A stretch of 58,137 bases of DNA, from contig JAJTDK010000022.1 of the NCBI GenBank assembly GCA_021300495.1, positions 1 to 58,137 on the forward strand, read 5' to 3'. The notes under the pieces are model-generated. The model searched no databases and was not told where the DNA came from. It worked only from the letters and a program-made list of their open reading frames with translations. The position numbers and the translations under genes are program-made. This document shows positions 44,922 through 53,652 of the stretch, in pieces. Within the stretch, counting starts at the first letter, position 1, and the number at the start of each line of letters is the position of its first letter. This DNA comes from Limnohabitans sp. Its GTDB lineage: Bacteria; Pseudomonadota; Gammaproteobacteria; Burkholderiales; Burkholderiaceae_C.

Positions 44922-45539
44922 ATGACGAAATTTACAAACCCATTGGCGCGTTGGAATGAGCGCTTTTCTTCAGACAATTACCTTTTTGGCGAAAAACCCA
45001 ATCAATATTTGGCTGAAAAAACACCGCTGCTCCACAAAGGCAAAGCTTTGTCCATCGCAGACGGCGAAGGCCGCAACAGTGTGTGGCTAGCGTCGCAAGG
45101 TTTTGACGTAGATGCCTTCGACTTCTCTCCTATTGCCATTGAAAAAGCCAAGAAATTGGCGGCCAAACATCAGGTTTCCGTTAATTTTCAATGCAATGAC
45201 TGGGAAGGCTTTGATTGGAGAGCCAATCACTACGACACCATTGCAGGTATCTTCTTTCAGTTTGCCGATCCAGAGTCTCGAACTGAACTCTTTGAAAAAT
45301 TAAATCATGCACTGAAACCTGGTGGCACCTTGATCATTCAGGGTTATGGCAAAGCGCAAATGCAATACAACACAGGTGGGCCTGGCATTCTAGAGAACCT
45401 TTACGACGAAGAACTCCTTCTGAATTCATTCAAAGGCTACAAGGTCATAGACCTTAAAACATATCTGCAAGACGTAGATGAAGGCCCTGGCCACAGCGGT
45501 ATGTCTTCACTTGTGGGCTTTATTGGGCAAAAGCCCTGA
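44922..45539 (+). CDS. SAM-dependent methyltransferase, class I
   Basis: From the ATG at 44922 (MTKFTNPLARWNERF) the product is 205 residues. Motif I is ALSIADGEGRNSVWLASQGFDVDAFDFS and the acidic loop VSVNFQCNDWEGFDW, with PGGTLIIQGYG as the post-motif. The N-terminal WNERFSSDNYLFGEKPNQYL resembles the TehB/thiopurine-like small-molecule methyltransferases. Neighbouring trxC and the arsenic genes suggest a role in metalloid or thiol stress, but the acceptor is not determined. Confidence 0.85.
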   Translation: MTKFTNPLARWNERFSSDNYLFGEKPNQYLAEKTPLLHKGKALSIADGEGRNSVWLASQGFDVDAFDFSPIAIEKAKKLAAKHQVSVNFQCNDWEGFDWRANHYDTIAGIFFQFADPESRTELFEKLNHALKPGGTLIIQGYGKAQMQYNTGGPGILENLYDEELLLNSFKGYKVIDLKTYLQDVDEGPGHSGMSSLVGFIGQKP

Positions 45540-45554
45540 ATAAAGAGCCAACAA

Positions 45555-46589
45555 TCAGTAGCGTAGTTGAGTGGACTTACCCCAAAACACTCTGTATGCA
45601 AAGACTGTGTAGCCAATGATCACTGGCAATACCAGCACGACACCATAGAAAATGACAAGTAAAGCCTCTGGTGAACTAGCAGCTTGCCAGATGTTGATCT
45701 TGTCTATGATCAACCACGGAAACAGGCTGTAGGCCAATCCGTAAAAAGAGAGCAGGAAGATACCCACAGTGCTTGCAAATGGGACGCCTGCACCATATTG
45801 ATTACCTTGAGCAAAGCGGGTGGACAATCTGGACAAGCTGCGCCTTATGACCAAAAACAAGGCAAGTGTCATGGCTGGAATGGGCAATAGCATCAACAGG
45901 TTTGGAAAGCTAAACCACTTGTCAAAAATACGAGGGCTGACCAAAGGTGTTGCGACAGAAATGGCAAACACGCCTGCTGCGGTTAACCACAAACTGGACT
46001 TAGCCCATTCAACAGCCTGCATTTGCAGCGCGCCTTCGGTTTTCATGATCAGCCATCCAGCACCCAATAAACGATAGGCAAATACCAAGCAAAAGCCAAT
46101 CAAAGCACTAAAGAAATACCCTGCCGTATCTTGCTGGAATCCTGTGATGAGTTGGCCCAACATAAAGCCTTGCGACCATGAGGCAAGCAATGACCCAATG
46201 TAAAAAGTTTTGTCCCACAAAGGACGATGCTGCGCCTTGGCTTTGACCCGAAAGTCAAACGCCACGCCGCGCAAAGACAAAGCTACCAGCATGAGCGCGA
46301 CAGGCAAGTACAAAGCACCCAAGATGACGCCATGGGCCATTGGAAAACCGACCAGCAAAACGCCCACACCCAGGACCAACCAGGTTTCGTTAGCGTCCCA
46401 AAAGGGGCCAATGCTGGCAATCATGATGTCTTTTTGTTCCACTGAATCGGCGCTGTCGAGCAAAGCCCCCACACCCAAGTCGTAGCCGTCTAAGATAACG
46501 TAAGCCAACATGGACAAAGCCATGACCAAAGCGAAAGCCAAAGGAAGCCAGCCCCCCGGGCTCATCAAGTCCACACCAAACTCATGCAT
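45555..46589 (-). CDS. cydB: Cytochrome bd-type quinol oxidase subunit II
   Basis: The 344-residue membrane protein has the CydB start LAYVILDGYDLGVGALL, then SIGPFWDANETWLVLGVGVLLVGFPMAHGVIL and SLRGVAFDFRVKA. It is shorter than E. coli CydB, as in the cyanide-insensitive oxidase (CioB) group. It overlaps cydA by 8 bases. With CydA it reduces O2 to water without pumping and is usually tolerant of sulfide and cyanide. No cydX-like gene is seen after it. Confidence 0.93.
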   Translation of the reverse strand: MHEFGVDLMSPGGWLPLAFALVMALSMLAYVILDGYDLGVGALLDSADSVEQKDIMIASIGPFWDANETWLVLGVGVLLVGFPMAHGVILGALYLPVALMLVALSLRGVAFDFRVKAKAQHRPLWDKTFYIGSLLASWSQGFMLGQLITGFQQDTAGYFFSALIGFCLVFAYRLLGAGWLIMKTEGALQMQAVEWAKSSLWLTAAGVFAISVATPLVSPRIFDKWFSFPNLLMLLPIPAMTLALFLVIRRSLSRLSTRFAQGNQYGAGVPFASTVGIFLLSFYGLAYSLFPWLIIDKINIWQAASSPEALLVIFYGVVLVLPVIIGYTVFAYRVFWGKSTQLRY

Positions 46590-47931
46590 GGCGAATTCCT
46601 TTCAGGTCGGTACTGGCTTCATGGCCGCCGTCCACGGCCTTTTTGGCAAGGTAAAAAACCACAGACACATAAGCACTCAGCAACGCTGCATACAAGGTAA
46701 GGTACATGGCCAATGAAAGCGCTATGTTGCCAGCAGGAACTTGCGAGGCTGCTTGGGCCGTGGTCAGAACGCCATGCACCAACCAAGGTTGGCGACCAAT
46801 TTCTGTAACGTACCACCCCGACACAAGCGCCACCCAACCTGCAAAGGTCATGGCCACCAAGACCATGGCTGTGCGTTTGGACAAGGCATTCTTAAATTTA
46901 AGCTCATAGCTTGCAAACCAACTGACGGCAAGCATCAGAAGCCCCATGCCAACCATGATGCGAAATGCCCAAAACACCGGTCCTACTGGCGGATGCTGAT
47001 CACCAAATTCTTTGATGCCCTTAACCTCGCCGTTCCAGTCGTGGGTGAGATAGAAAGACGCCAACTTCGGAATGGCAATTTCATAGTGATTAGATTGGGT
47101 TGCCTTGTCAGGAATGGCAAACAATACCGCAGGGACACCCTTCTGTGTTTCCCAAATACCTTCCATCGCAGCCAATTTAGCGGGTTGGTATTTCAAGGTG
47201 TTGAGACCGTGTAAATCGCCCACCACAATTTGCACAGGAATGAGTACTGCGGCCACCATCACGCCTGTACGCAAAGCGGCCATCACGTCTTTAGAGCGAT
47301 CGTTTTTGAGCCAGCGGTAAGCGCTGATACCTGCAAGAAGAAAGGAACCCGTCAAGCCCGAAGCTATTAGCATGTGCGTCATGCGATAGGGGAACGACGG
47401 GTTAAAGATGACCTCAAACCAACTTGTAACGTGGGCTTGTCCGTTGATCATTTCAAAGCCTGCAGGTGTGTGCATCCAGGAATTGAGGGCCAGAATCCAA
47501 AAAGCTGAAGCCGTGGTGCCTAAGGCCACCAACCAAGTGGCTAGGGTGTGTACCCCTTCGCTTACGCGTCCACGACCAAACAGCATGATGCCCAAGAAGG
47601 TGGCTTCCAAAAAGAATGCAGTCAGCACCTCATAAGCCAACAAGGGGCCTGCCACATTGCCCACTGTGTTCATAAAGCCTGGCCAATTGGTTCCAAACTG
47701 AAAACTCATGGTGATGCCACTCACCACACCCAAGGCAAAGGTCAGCGCAAAAATCTTGACCCAAAACTGGTAAGCGTCCATCCAATGCTGCTCGTTCGTG
47801 GCAACAAATCGAGTTTTGAAAAACAGCAAAAACCACCCCAAAGCGATGCTGATAGTGGGAAACAAAATGTGGAACGTGATGTTGGCTGCAAATTGCAACC
47901 TTGCTAATACAACGGGGTCAAGAGCGTCCAT
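46582..47931 (-). CDS. cydA: Cytochrome bd-type quinol oxidase subunit I
   Basis: From the ATG at 47929-47931 (MDALDPVVLARLQFAANITFH), preceded at 8 bases by GGAAG, the product is 449 residues. Conserved features are the haem-ligand His near residue 20, the FFLEATFLGIMLFG and LNSWMHTPAGF segments, MTHMLIASG with a further His, and the GRQPWLVHG motif near 385. The Q-loop (VGDLHGLNTLKYQPAKLAAMEG) is of the short type, typical of CIO oxidases. It lies 40 bases after the rhodanese gene and is probably in the same transcript. Confidence 0.94.
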   Translation of the reverse strand: MDALDPVVLARLQFAANITFHILFPTISIALGWFLLFFKTRFVATNEQHWMDAYQFWVKIFALTFALGVVSGITMSFQFGTNWPGFMNTVGNVAGPLLAYEVLTAFFLEATFLGIMLFGRGRVSEGVHTLATWLVALGTTASAFWILALNSWMHTPAGFEMINGQAHVTSWFEVIFNPSFPYRMTHMLIASGLTGSFLLAGISAYRWLKNDRSKDVMAALRTGVMVAAVLIPVQIVVGDLHGLNTLKYQPAKLAAMEGIWETQKGVPAVLFAIPDKATQSNHYEIAIPKLASFYLTHDWNGEVKGIKEFGDQHPPVGPVFWAFRIMVGMGLLMLAVSWFASYELKFKNALSKRTAMVLVAMTFAGWVALVSGWYVTEIGRQPWLVHGVLTTAQAASQVPAGNIALSLAMYLTLYAALLSAYVSVVFYLAKKAVDGGHEASTDLKGIRHA

Positions 47932-47971
47932 AAATAGCACTTCCATTGGGTAAAAAAAGGGGGCTTAAATG

Positions 47972-48355
47972 TTAATCAAAGGAAGTTGCAGCAGGTTTAT
48001 CAACGTGAAAGCCTGCAGCTTGCCATGCATCAAAACCACCCGCAATCGAACTTACATTTGTATAGCCCATTTCTTTTAGAGATTGAGCGCACAGTGCCGC
48101 TCTGCCACTGGTTTTGCAATACAGGGTAATGTTGAGATCACGAGATTGATATTGCGGATTTGCTGCAAGTTTGAATTCCAACATGCCACGTGACATGTGA
48201 ATTGCACCCGGAAGATGACCCGCCTGAAACTCTTCGAACTCACGTACATCAATCAACACATCGCATTGAGCGATGGCCGCAGGCGCTTTGTCGATTGAAA
48301 CTTCATTCGTCGCTTGCTTGGCTTGAAATACTAAATCACTAGGTGACTTCAACAT
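47972..48355 (-). CDS. Rhodanese-family sulfurtransferase
   Basis: The 127-residue single-domain rhodanese has VLIDVREFEEFQAGHLPGAIHM, the active-site Cys in TLYCKTSGRAALCAQSL, and SIAGGFDAWQAAG. It has no signal peptide, so it acts in the cytoplasm, probably moving persulfide sulfur. A CsoR/CstR-like palindrome lies 38 bases upstream. The arrangement rhodanese-cydAB links sulfur handling with a sulfide-tolerant oxidase. Confidence 0.92.
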   Translation of the reverse strand: MLKSPSDLVFQAKQATNEVSIDKAPAAIAQCDVLIDVREFEEFQAGHLPGAIHMSRGMLEFKLAANPQYQSRDLNITLYCKTSGRAALCAQSLKEMGYTNVSSIAGGFDAWQAAGFHVDKPAATSFD

Positions 48356-48392
48356 AAATGATCCTTTTGCAAAGGTAAAACTTGCCGAGATA

Positions 48393-48408
48393 ATACCCTA
48401 AGGGGTAT
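48393..48408. promoter_or_regulatory. CsoR/CstR-like palindromic operator before rhodanese-cydAB
   Basis: ATACCCTAAGGGGTAT here, read on the minus strand as ATACCCCTTAGGGTAT, differs at one position from the palindrome at 48943-48958 that precedes the RND operon. A/T-flanked C-tract/G-tract dyads are the usual operators of CsoR-family repressors, including the persulfide sensor CstR. No such repressor gene is in the window. Confidence 0.65.
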
Positions 48409-48607
48409 ATGATTGTCAAATCTAGAGAACTGGTATCACGAAGTACATGCGCTTTAACATACTTTGGCAATTGGTTCGATTTGCAGTGATTAATTTCAAA
48501 ATGCTTAAGCTCATGCGAAAGTCACACCGATCAAAATCCGCGTTTCTGATCCAAACCTTTAACCTGCATCAATATCAGATGCCATAAAAGGCTCAAGATG
48601 TGGCTTA

Positions 48608-48626
48608 AGAAGGAACTGTTCCTTCT
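48608..48626. promoter_or_regulatory. 19-bp perfect palindrome before the DUF3149 gene
   Basis: AGAAGGAACTGTTCCTTCT has 9-bp arms around a single T, 21 bases before the ATG of the DUF3149 gene. The one-base centre rules out a stable RNA hairpin of that exact form, so a protein-binding dyad is more likely. The regulator is unknown. Confidence 0.4.
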
Positions 48627-48647
48627 GATATCACATCCGGAGTAATC

Positions 48648-48776
48648 ATGAAACTGTTGCACGACTTGTTATTTACCGACTATGGCCTCATGAGCTTGAT
48701 TGGCCTTGTTTTCATGCTTGGCATGGGCGTTTTTTTTCTGCGCTTGTTTTTATCAGGCGAAAAGACACAATCATAA
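48648..48776 (+). CDS. DUF3149-type small membrane protein
   Basis: The 42-residue product (MKLLHDLLFTDYGLMSLIGL, then one membrane helix VFMLGMGVFFLRLFL and a polar end SGEKTQS) matches the short DUF3149 pattern: an amphipathic start, DxGLMSL, and a GMGxxFLRxF helix. A GGAG ribosome-binding site is 8 bases upstream. Its function is unknown. It lies alone between the two divergent operons that share CstR-like operators. Confidence 0.75.
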   Translation: MKLLHDLLFTDYGLMSLIGLVFMLGMGVFFLRLFLSGEKTQS

Positions 48777-48942
48777 AATTTACCTGAGTTCTTACATCCT
48801 GAGATATTCAGGAAATACGTCCAATGGCAGTTTTTACACATAACTTTGCATTGGCACGTCCTGCATCAAGTCCACTGACACTGCCATCTTCTGGATAACT
48901 TTGCTTCCAACCGTATCCATAGCGTTGGAGGCCTTGCAAAAT

Positions 48943-48958
48943 ATACCCCATAGGGTAT
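48943..48958. promoter_or_regulatory. CsoR/CstR-like palindromic operator before the RND operon
   Basis: ATACCCCATAGGGTAT sits 31 bases before the ATG of the adaptor gene, flanked by further A/T (TATA on both sides). It shares 15 of 16 positions with the reversed site at 48393-48408. The position over the likely -10/start region suggests repression. Confidence 0.65.
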
Positions 48959-48989
48959 ATAATTAATCATCACTTTCTCTGGATACCAA

Positions 48990-50096
48990 ATGAAAATGAA
49001 GATTCAATCAACGGACAGCCCCAAAAACCAATTTCAGACAGTAAGGTTGGCCGCGCTTATTGCCCTATCGATAAGTCTCATCATGACTACATCGCAGGGG
49101 CAAGCGCAAACAACACTGCAACCCAAGGGACCACAGGTCAAAGTCATTGCAGCAGGTCAAAAATCGGTGGCTAATTTCACGGAAATTGATGGTGTTGTAG
49201 AGGCAGTAAAGCAAAGTACCTTGTCTGCGCAAATTCCAGGGCGAGTCATCAGTTTAAATATCAAAGCAGGCGATAGAGTCAGGTCAGGACAATTACTGGC
49301 CACCATCGATGACCGTGAAACACAAACAGGTGTAGTCCGCAGTCAAGCTCAATTGCAACAAAGCGATGCTGAACTACGGCAATTGCAATTTGCACTGAAA
49401 AGAACTCAAGATTTGAAAGCGCAAGGCTTTGTGAGCTCTGCAGCATTGGACTTGGCAGATTCGCAATACAAGGCAGCCAAAGCAGCAAGAGACAGTGCTG
49501 GAGCCGCCACGGATCAAGCCAAAGTAACGCAATCATTTTCTAAGATAACGGCTCCCTACGATGCTTGGGTTTTAGAAACATCAGCACAAATTGGCGACTT
49601 GGCCATGCCAGGCAAACCATTGCTAACTATTTATGCACCGCAGCCCCTGCGCGTGGTGATGCAGTGGCCTGCCTCAGAAAAAAATACTTTACCCAGATTG
49701 CAAGACATCCAAATTCAAATGGGCAACGAGATGGTCAAACCCCTCTCGATGCAAGTGATGCCCAATGCCGATGGTGTCAGTCAAACCATTGGCATCAAAT
49801 TAGATTTACCGAAAACAGGCGTCTCAGCAAACGCAGCTCCAGGGCAACAAGTCAGAGTGAGGACGGCGGGGAACTCCCAAGCAAAAGGCCTAGTGCCATC
49901 AGCCGCCATTTTGCGAAGAGGTGAAATCACAGCAGTCTACGTGGCTCAAGACAATGGCTTTGCCATGAAATTGGTACGCATAGGCGCTGACCATGGCACT
50001 GCTGGTGTAGAAATTTGGGCTGGCCTCAAAGAGGGAGAATTGATTGCGGTCGATGCCGTTCAGGCCGGCATGAAAGGCGCACATGCAGCCCGTTAA
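48990..50096 (+). CDS. RND efflux periplasmic adaptor (membrane fusion protein)
   Basis: The 368-residue protein has an N-terminal membrane or signal segment (AALIALSISLIMTTSQGQAQ), a biotinyl-lipoyl hairpin (GVVEAVKQSTLSAQIPGRVISLNIKAGDRVRSGQLLATID), a coiled-coil hairpin (about 105-170) and a beta-barrel domain (SKITAPYDAWVLETSAQIGDLAMPGKPLLTIY). It links an RND pump to an outer-membrane channel. It overlaps the pump gene by 14 bases. No outer-membrane channel gene follows. Confidence 0.9.
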   Translation: MKMKIQSTDSPKNQFQTVRLAALIALSISLIMTTSQGQAQTTLQPKGPQVKVIAAGQKSVANFTEIDGVVEAVKQSTLSAQIPGRVISLNIKAGDRVRSGQLLATIDDRETQTGVVRSQAQLQQSDAELRQLQFALKRTQDLKAQGFVSSAALDLADSQYKAAKAARDSAGAATDQAKVTQSFSKITAPYDAWVLETSAQIGDLAMPGKPLLTIYAPQPLRVVMQWPASEKNTLPRLQDIQIQMGNEMVKPLSMQVMPNADGVSQTIGIKLDLPKTGVSANAAPGQQVRVRTAGNSQAKGLVPSAAILRRGEITAVYVAQDNGFAMKLVRIGADHGTAGVEIWAGLKEGELIAVDAVQAGMKGAHAAR

Positions 50097-53000
50097 AGAC
50101 GCACAAAGTTTTGGCTTTGCAGGCCAGTTGGCTGCCAAGTTTCAAAACAATGCGCTCACCCCCTTGCTGGCCATCGTGGCTTTGTTGATGGGCTTGTTTG
50201 CGGTGTTGGTCACACCAAGAGAAGAAGAACCGCAAATCAATGTGACCATGGCCAATGTGCTCATTCCTTTTCCGGGTGCTAGCAGTGCTGACGTTCAAAG
50301 CAAAGTGGCGATGCCTGCAGAGCAAGTATTGGGGCAAATTGCAGGCATTGAACATACCTATTCAGTATCACGCCCTGGTATGGCGGTGCTCACGGTGCAG
50401 TTCAAGGTGGGCGTACCTCGAACCGAAGCCCTAGTGCGTTTGTATGACGTTTTGAACGCCAATCAAAATTGGCTGCCGCGCGATCTAGGTACTTTGGCTC
50501 CCATTGTGAAACCCAAGGGTATTGACGATGTGCCGGTTCTGGCGGTCACCCTATGGGGAAAAGATGCGCCATCTGCTTTAGAGCTAGAGCGTGTCGCACG
50601 CAGCCTAGAGATAGATTTGAAGCAGGTCAAAGGTACTCGCGAGGTGCAAACCATTGGCGGTCCAGGACGTGCAGTGCAAGTCAATTTGAATCCAACACGC
50701 ATGCGTGAGCGCGGTCTTGACATGCTCAGTGTTCGAGCAGCTTTGGCAGGCGCCAATGCAGGCATGCCCTCTGGCTTTGTGATGAATCCCAACAGCAAGA
50801 GTGGTCAGCGTATCAGCATTGAAACTGGATACTTTTTTGAGTCAGCCAAAGACGTGGCCGATGTGGTCGTTGGCGTTCATGCAGGCAAGCCCATTTATTT
50901 GAAGGAAGTGGCCCAAATTGAAGAAGGTGCCCAACAGGCGCAGCAGTATGTCAGTTACATGCCCGGCCTTGGCAGTGCCACGGCATCTGGATCGAACAAT
51001 GCAGAACTCAGTGGCCAGATGTATCCGGCCGTCACCATCACAGTCACCAAAAAGCCTGGTGAAAACGCAGTCGATGTAGCGCGTGCTGTGCGTGCCCGCG
51101 TTGAACAAATGCGCAACACTGTGTTGCCCCAGGGCATTGAAGCTACCATCACACGCGACTACGGTGAAACTGCGGCGGAAAAAGCCAACAAGCTGATTCA
51201 AAAATTAGCCTTCGCCACTGCATCGGTGATTTTGTTGGTCGGCTTAGCTCTGGGTAAACGCGAAGCAGTGATTGTGGGCGGCGCAGTGATACTGACCCTC
51301 ACCGCCACATTGTTTGCAAGCTGGGCTTGGGGCTTCACACTCAACCGAGTGAGTTTGTTTGCACTTATTTTTTCCATCGGTATTTTGGTTGATGACGCCA
51401 TAGTGGTGGTGGAAAACATCCATCGGCACCAACAACTGTATCCAGAAAAATCTTTGAAGGACATCATTCCTTCCGCCGTTGACGAAGTGGGTGGCCCCAC
51501 CATTTTGGCGACCCTTACCGTGATTGCAGCCTTGCTGCCCATGGCGTTTGTATCGGGCTTGATGGGCCCGTACATGAGCCCCATTCCAATCAATGCCAGC
51601 TTGGGCATGGCCCTCTCTTTGTTGATTGCATTCACAGTGACGCCTTGGTTAGCATTGAAGTGGATGAAGTCACATCACAGCGGCACAACGCATTCTGAGC
51701 AAGCAACTCATTCCAAACCGACCGGACTGGCCGCGCGCTTGCCAGATTTTTTTGGTCGCATCTTGCGTCCCTTTCTTAACAGCAGCCGTCAACGCTGGAA
51801 GCTTTTGGGTGGCATCTTGCTTGCCATGGCTTTGTCGGTGGGCTTGGCAGGCGTGCAATGGGTCATTTTAAAAATGCTACCCTTTGACAACAAGAGCGAG
51901 TTTCAAGTGGTGGTTGACATGCCAGCAGGCACACCCTTAGAAAATACAGCTGCGGTGTTGCATGACATGGGTGTGCATCTGTCTAAGCAAAAAGAAGTGC
52001 TAGATGTGCAAACTTATGCAGGTACCGCCAGCCCCATCACCTTCAATGGCTTGGTGCGTCAATACTATTTGCGCGCCGATGCCGAGCAAGGTGACTTGCA
52101 GGTCAACTTGATCGACAAAAATCAGCGATCAGAAAAAAGCCACACCATCGCACAACGTTTGCGTCCCGAACTTGAAAAAATTGCGCTGACCTATGGCGCC
52201 AACATCAAAGTGGTCGAAGTACCGCCAGGCCCGCCCGTCATGAGCCCCTTGGTGGCAGAAATATACGGCCCTGATGAGGCTGGTCGTCAGGCCTTGGCCG
52301 CCAACGTAGCCAAAGTGTTTTCTCAAACGCCAGGCATCGTGGGCGTAGATACGTCCCTCAAAGCCGATGCGCCAAAACAATGGCTTCAGGTTCGCAGACA
52401 GCGCGCCGAAACACTGGGTATTTCCGTCAACGCCATTGCCCAAACTGTGCAGGGCGCATTGCAGGGCACTGACGCCACTTACCTGCGCGATGGGAATAGC
52501 AAATTTCCGGTGCCCGTTCGTTTGCAATTGCCAATTCAATCGCAAATTGGACTGAAGGATGTTTTGGCAATGCCCATGCGCGCAGCCAATGGTCAATTGG
52601 TGCCTCTGTCTGAATTGGTTGAGGTGAAAACGGATGTGATTCAAAAACCATTGTTTACCAAAGATCTGCTGCCTGTAAGCTACGTGATGGGCGACATGGC
52701 AGGCTCGCAAGACTCTCCACTTTACGGATTGTTTGAAATTCGAGCCAAGCTGAAAGCTGCTGTACTGCCAGGCCAAAGTGAGTTGGGCGAGTATTGGATT
52801 CAACAACCCAGCGACACCTTCCGTGAATACGCAGTGAAGTGGGATGGTGAATCACAAATCACGTACGAAACTTTTCGGGACATGGGCACAGCTTATGGAG
52901 TGGGCCTGATTCTGATTTACCTCTTGGTGGTGGCGCAGTTCAAAAGCTATCTCACACCTTTGGTGATCATGGCGCCTATTCCGCTCACCATGATTGGTGT

Positions 53001-53358
53001 CATGCCAGGCCATGCTCTACTCAATGCCCAGTTCACCGCCACCAGCATGATCGGCATGATTGCCTTGGCTGGCATCATTGTGCGCAACTCCATTTTGTTG
53101 GTCGACTTCATTGAGCTTCAAGTGGCGCAAGGAATGGACTTTAAAGAAGCGGTCATTCAATCGGCCGCAGTGCGCGCACAACCCATTGTGCTCACTGGTT
53201 TAGCCGCCATGATCGGCGCGTTCTTCATTTTGGACGATCCTATTTTCAACGGCTTGGCTGTTTCGCTCATCTTCGGCATTTTGGTGTCCACCCTCCTCAC
53301 CTTGGTGGTCATTCCCGTTCTGTATTTCTCATTGTTTCAACCTAAGGAGTCTGTATGA
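50083..53358 (+). CDS. RND-family efflux permease (AcrB/HAE type)
   Basis: The 1091-residue pump has the RND layout: one membrane helix, a large periplasmic loop, six helices, a second large loop and five final helices. Motifs are FPGASSADVQSKVAMPAEQVL, the proton-relay helix IFSIGILVDDAIVVVENIHRH with the conserved Asp pair, and the second-half GMIALAGIIVRNSILLVDFIE. The motifs do not resemble the CusA/CzcA metal pumps strongly. The palindrome upstream and the DUF2892 partner downstream suggest a role in sulfur-compound stress; the exported molecule is unknown. Confidence 0.92.
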   Translation: MQPVKDAQSFGFAGQLAAKFQNNALTPLLAIVALLMGLFAVLVTPREEEPQINVTMANVLIPFPGASSADVQSKVAMPAEQVLGQIAGIEHTYSVSRPGMAVLTVQFKVGVPRTEALVRLYDVLNANQNWLPRDLGTLAPIVKPKGIDDVPVLAVTLWGKDAPSALELERVARSLEIDLKQVKGTREVQTIGGPGRAVQVNLNPTRMRERGLDMLSVRAALAGANAGMPSGFVMNPNSKSGQRISIETGYFFESAKDVADVVVGVHAGKPIYLKEVAQIEEGAQQAQQYVSYMPGLGSATASGSNNAELSGQMYPAVTITVTKKPGENAVDVARAVRARVEQMRNTVLPQGIEATITRDYGETAAEKANKLIQKLAFATASVILLVGLALGKREAVIVGGAVILTLTATLFASWAWGFTLNRVSLFALIFSIGILVDDAIVVVENIHRHQQLYPEKSLKDIIPSAVDEVGGPTILATLTVIAALLPMAFVSGLMGPYMSPIPINASLGMALSLLIAFTVTPWLALKWMKSHHSGTTHSEQATHSKPTGLAARLPDFFGRILRPFLNSSRQRWKLLGGILLAMALSVGLAGVQWVILKMLPFDNKSEFQVVVDMPAGTPLENTAAVLHDMGVHLSKQKEVLDVQTYAGTASPITFNGLVRQYYLRADAEQGDLQVNLIDKNQRSEKSHTIAQRLRPELEKIALTYGANIKVVEVPPGPPVMSPLVAEIYGPDEAGRQALAANVAKVFSQTPGIVGVDTSLKADAPKQWLQVRRQRAETLGISVNAIAQTVQGALQGTDATYLRDGNSKFPVPVRLQLPIQSQIGLKDVLAMPMRAANGQLVPLSELVEVKTDVIQKPLFTKDLLPVSYVMGDMAGSQDSPLYGLFEIRAKLKAAVLPGQSELGEYWIQQPSDTFREYAVKWDGESQITYETFRDMGTAYGVGLILIYLLVVAQFKSYLTPLVIMAPIPLTMIGVMPGHALLNAQFTATSMIGMIALAGIIVRNSILLVDFIELQVAQGMDFKEAVIQSAAVRAQPIVLTGLAAMIGAFFILDDPIFNGLAVSLIFGILVSTLLTLVVIPVLYFSLFQPKESV

Positions 53359-53567
53359 CCGTCGAACGTTACATCCGCATTTTTGCTGGCATTTTTATCT
53401 TGGCCTCACTTGCCTTAGGCATTGAGGGCAGTCCGCTGTTTGTCAGTTCATGGGCTTTGGCATTCACCGCATTTGTAGGCGCCAATCTTTTTCAGTTTGG
53501 ATTTACCAATGTCTGCCCTATGGGTTGGATGTTGCGCAAGTTAGGGGTGCCAGACGCTGCGCCCTGA
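53355..53567 (+). CDS. DUF2892 membrane protein (YgaP C-terminal-domain-like)
   Basis: The 70-residue protein has two membrane helices (IRIFAGIFILASLALGI and WALAFTAFVGANLFQFGF) and the Cys-Pro motif in FTNVCPMGWMLRKLG that marks DUF2892, found fused to a rhodanese in E. coli YgaP. It overlaps the pump gene by 4 bases. Its presence beside a rhodanese gene with the same type of operator supports a sulfur-stress theme. Confidence 0.85.
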   Translation: MTVERYIRIFAGIFILASLALGIEGSPLFVSSWALAFTAFVGANLFQFGFTNVCPMGWMLRKLGVPDAAP

Positions 53568-53652
53568 AACAGTTCTAGGGCACCATCTCGGCAACGATTA
53601 GGATATCCTGACGGAAAGAGAAAGGGCTGGCCAAGGCAGGACTAAACGCGCC

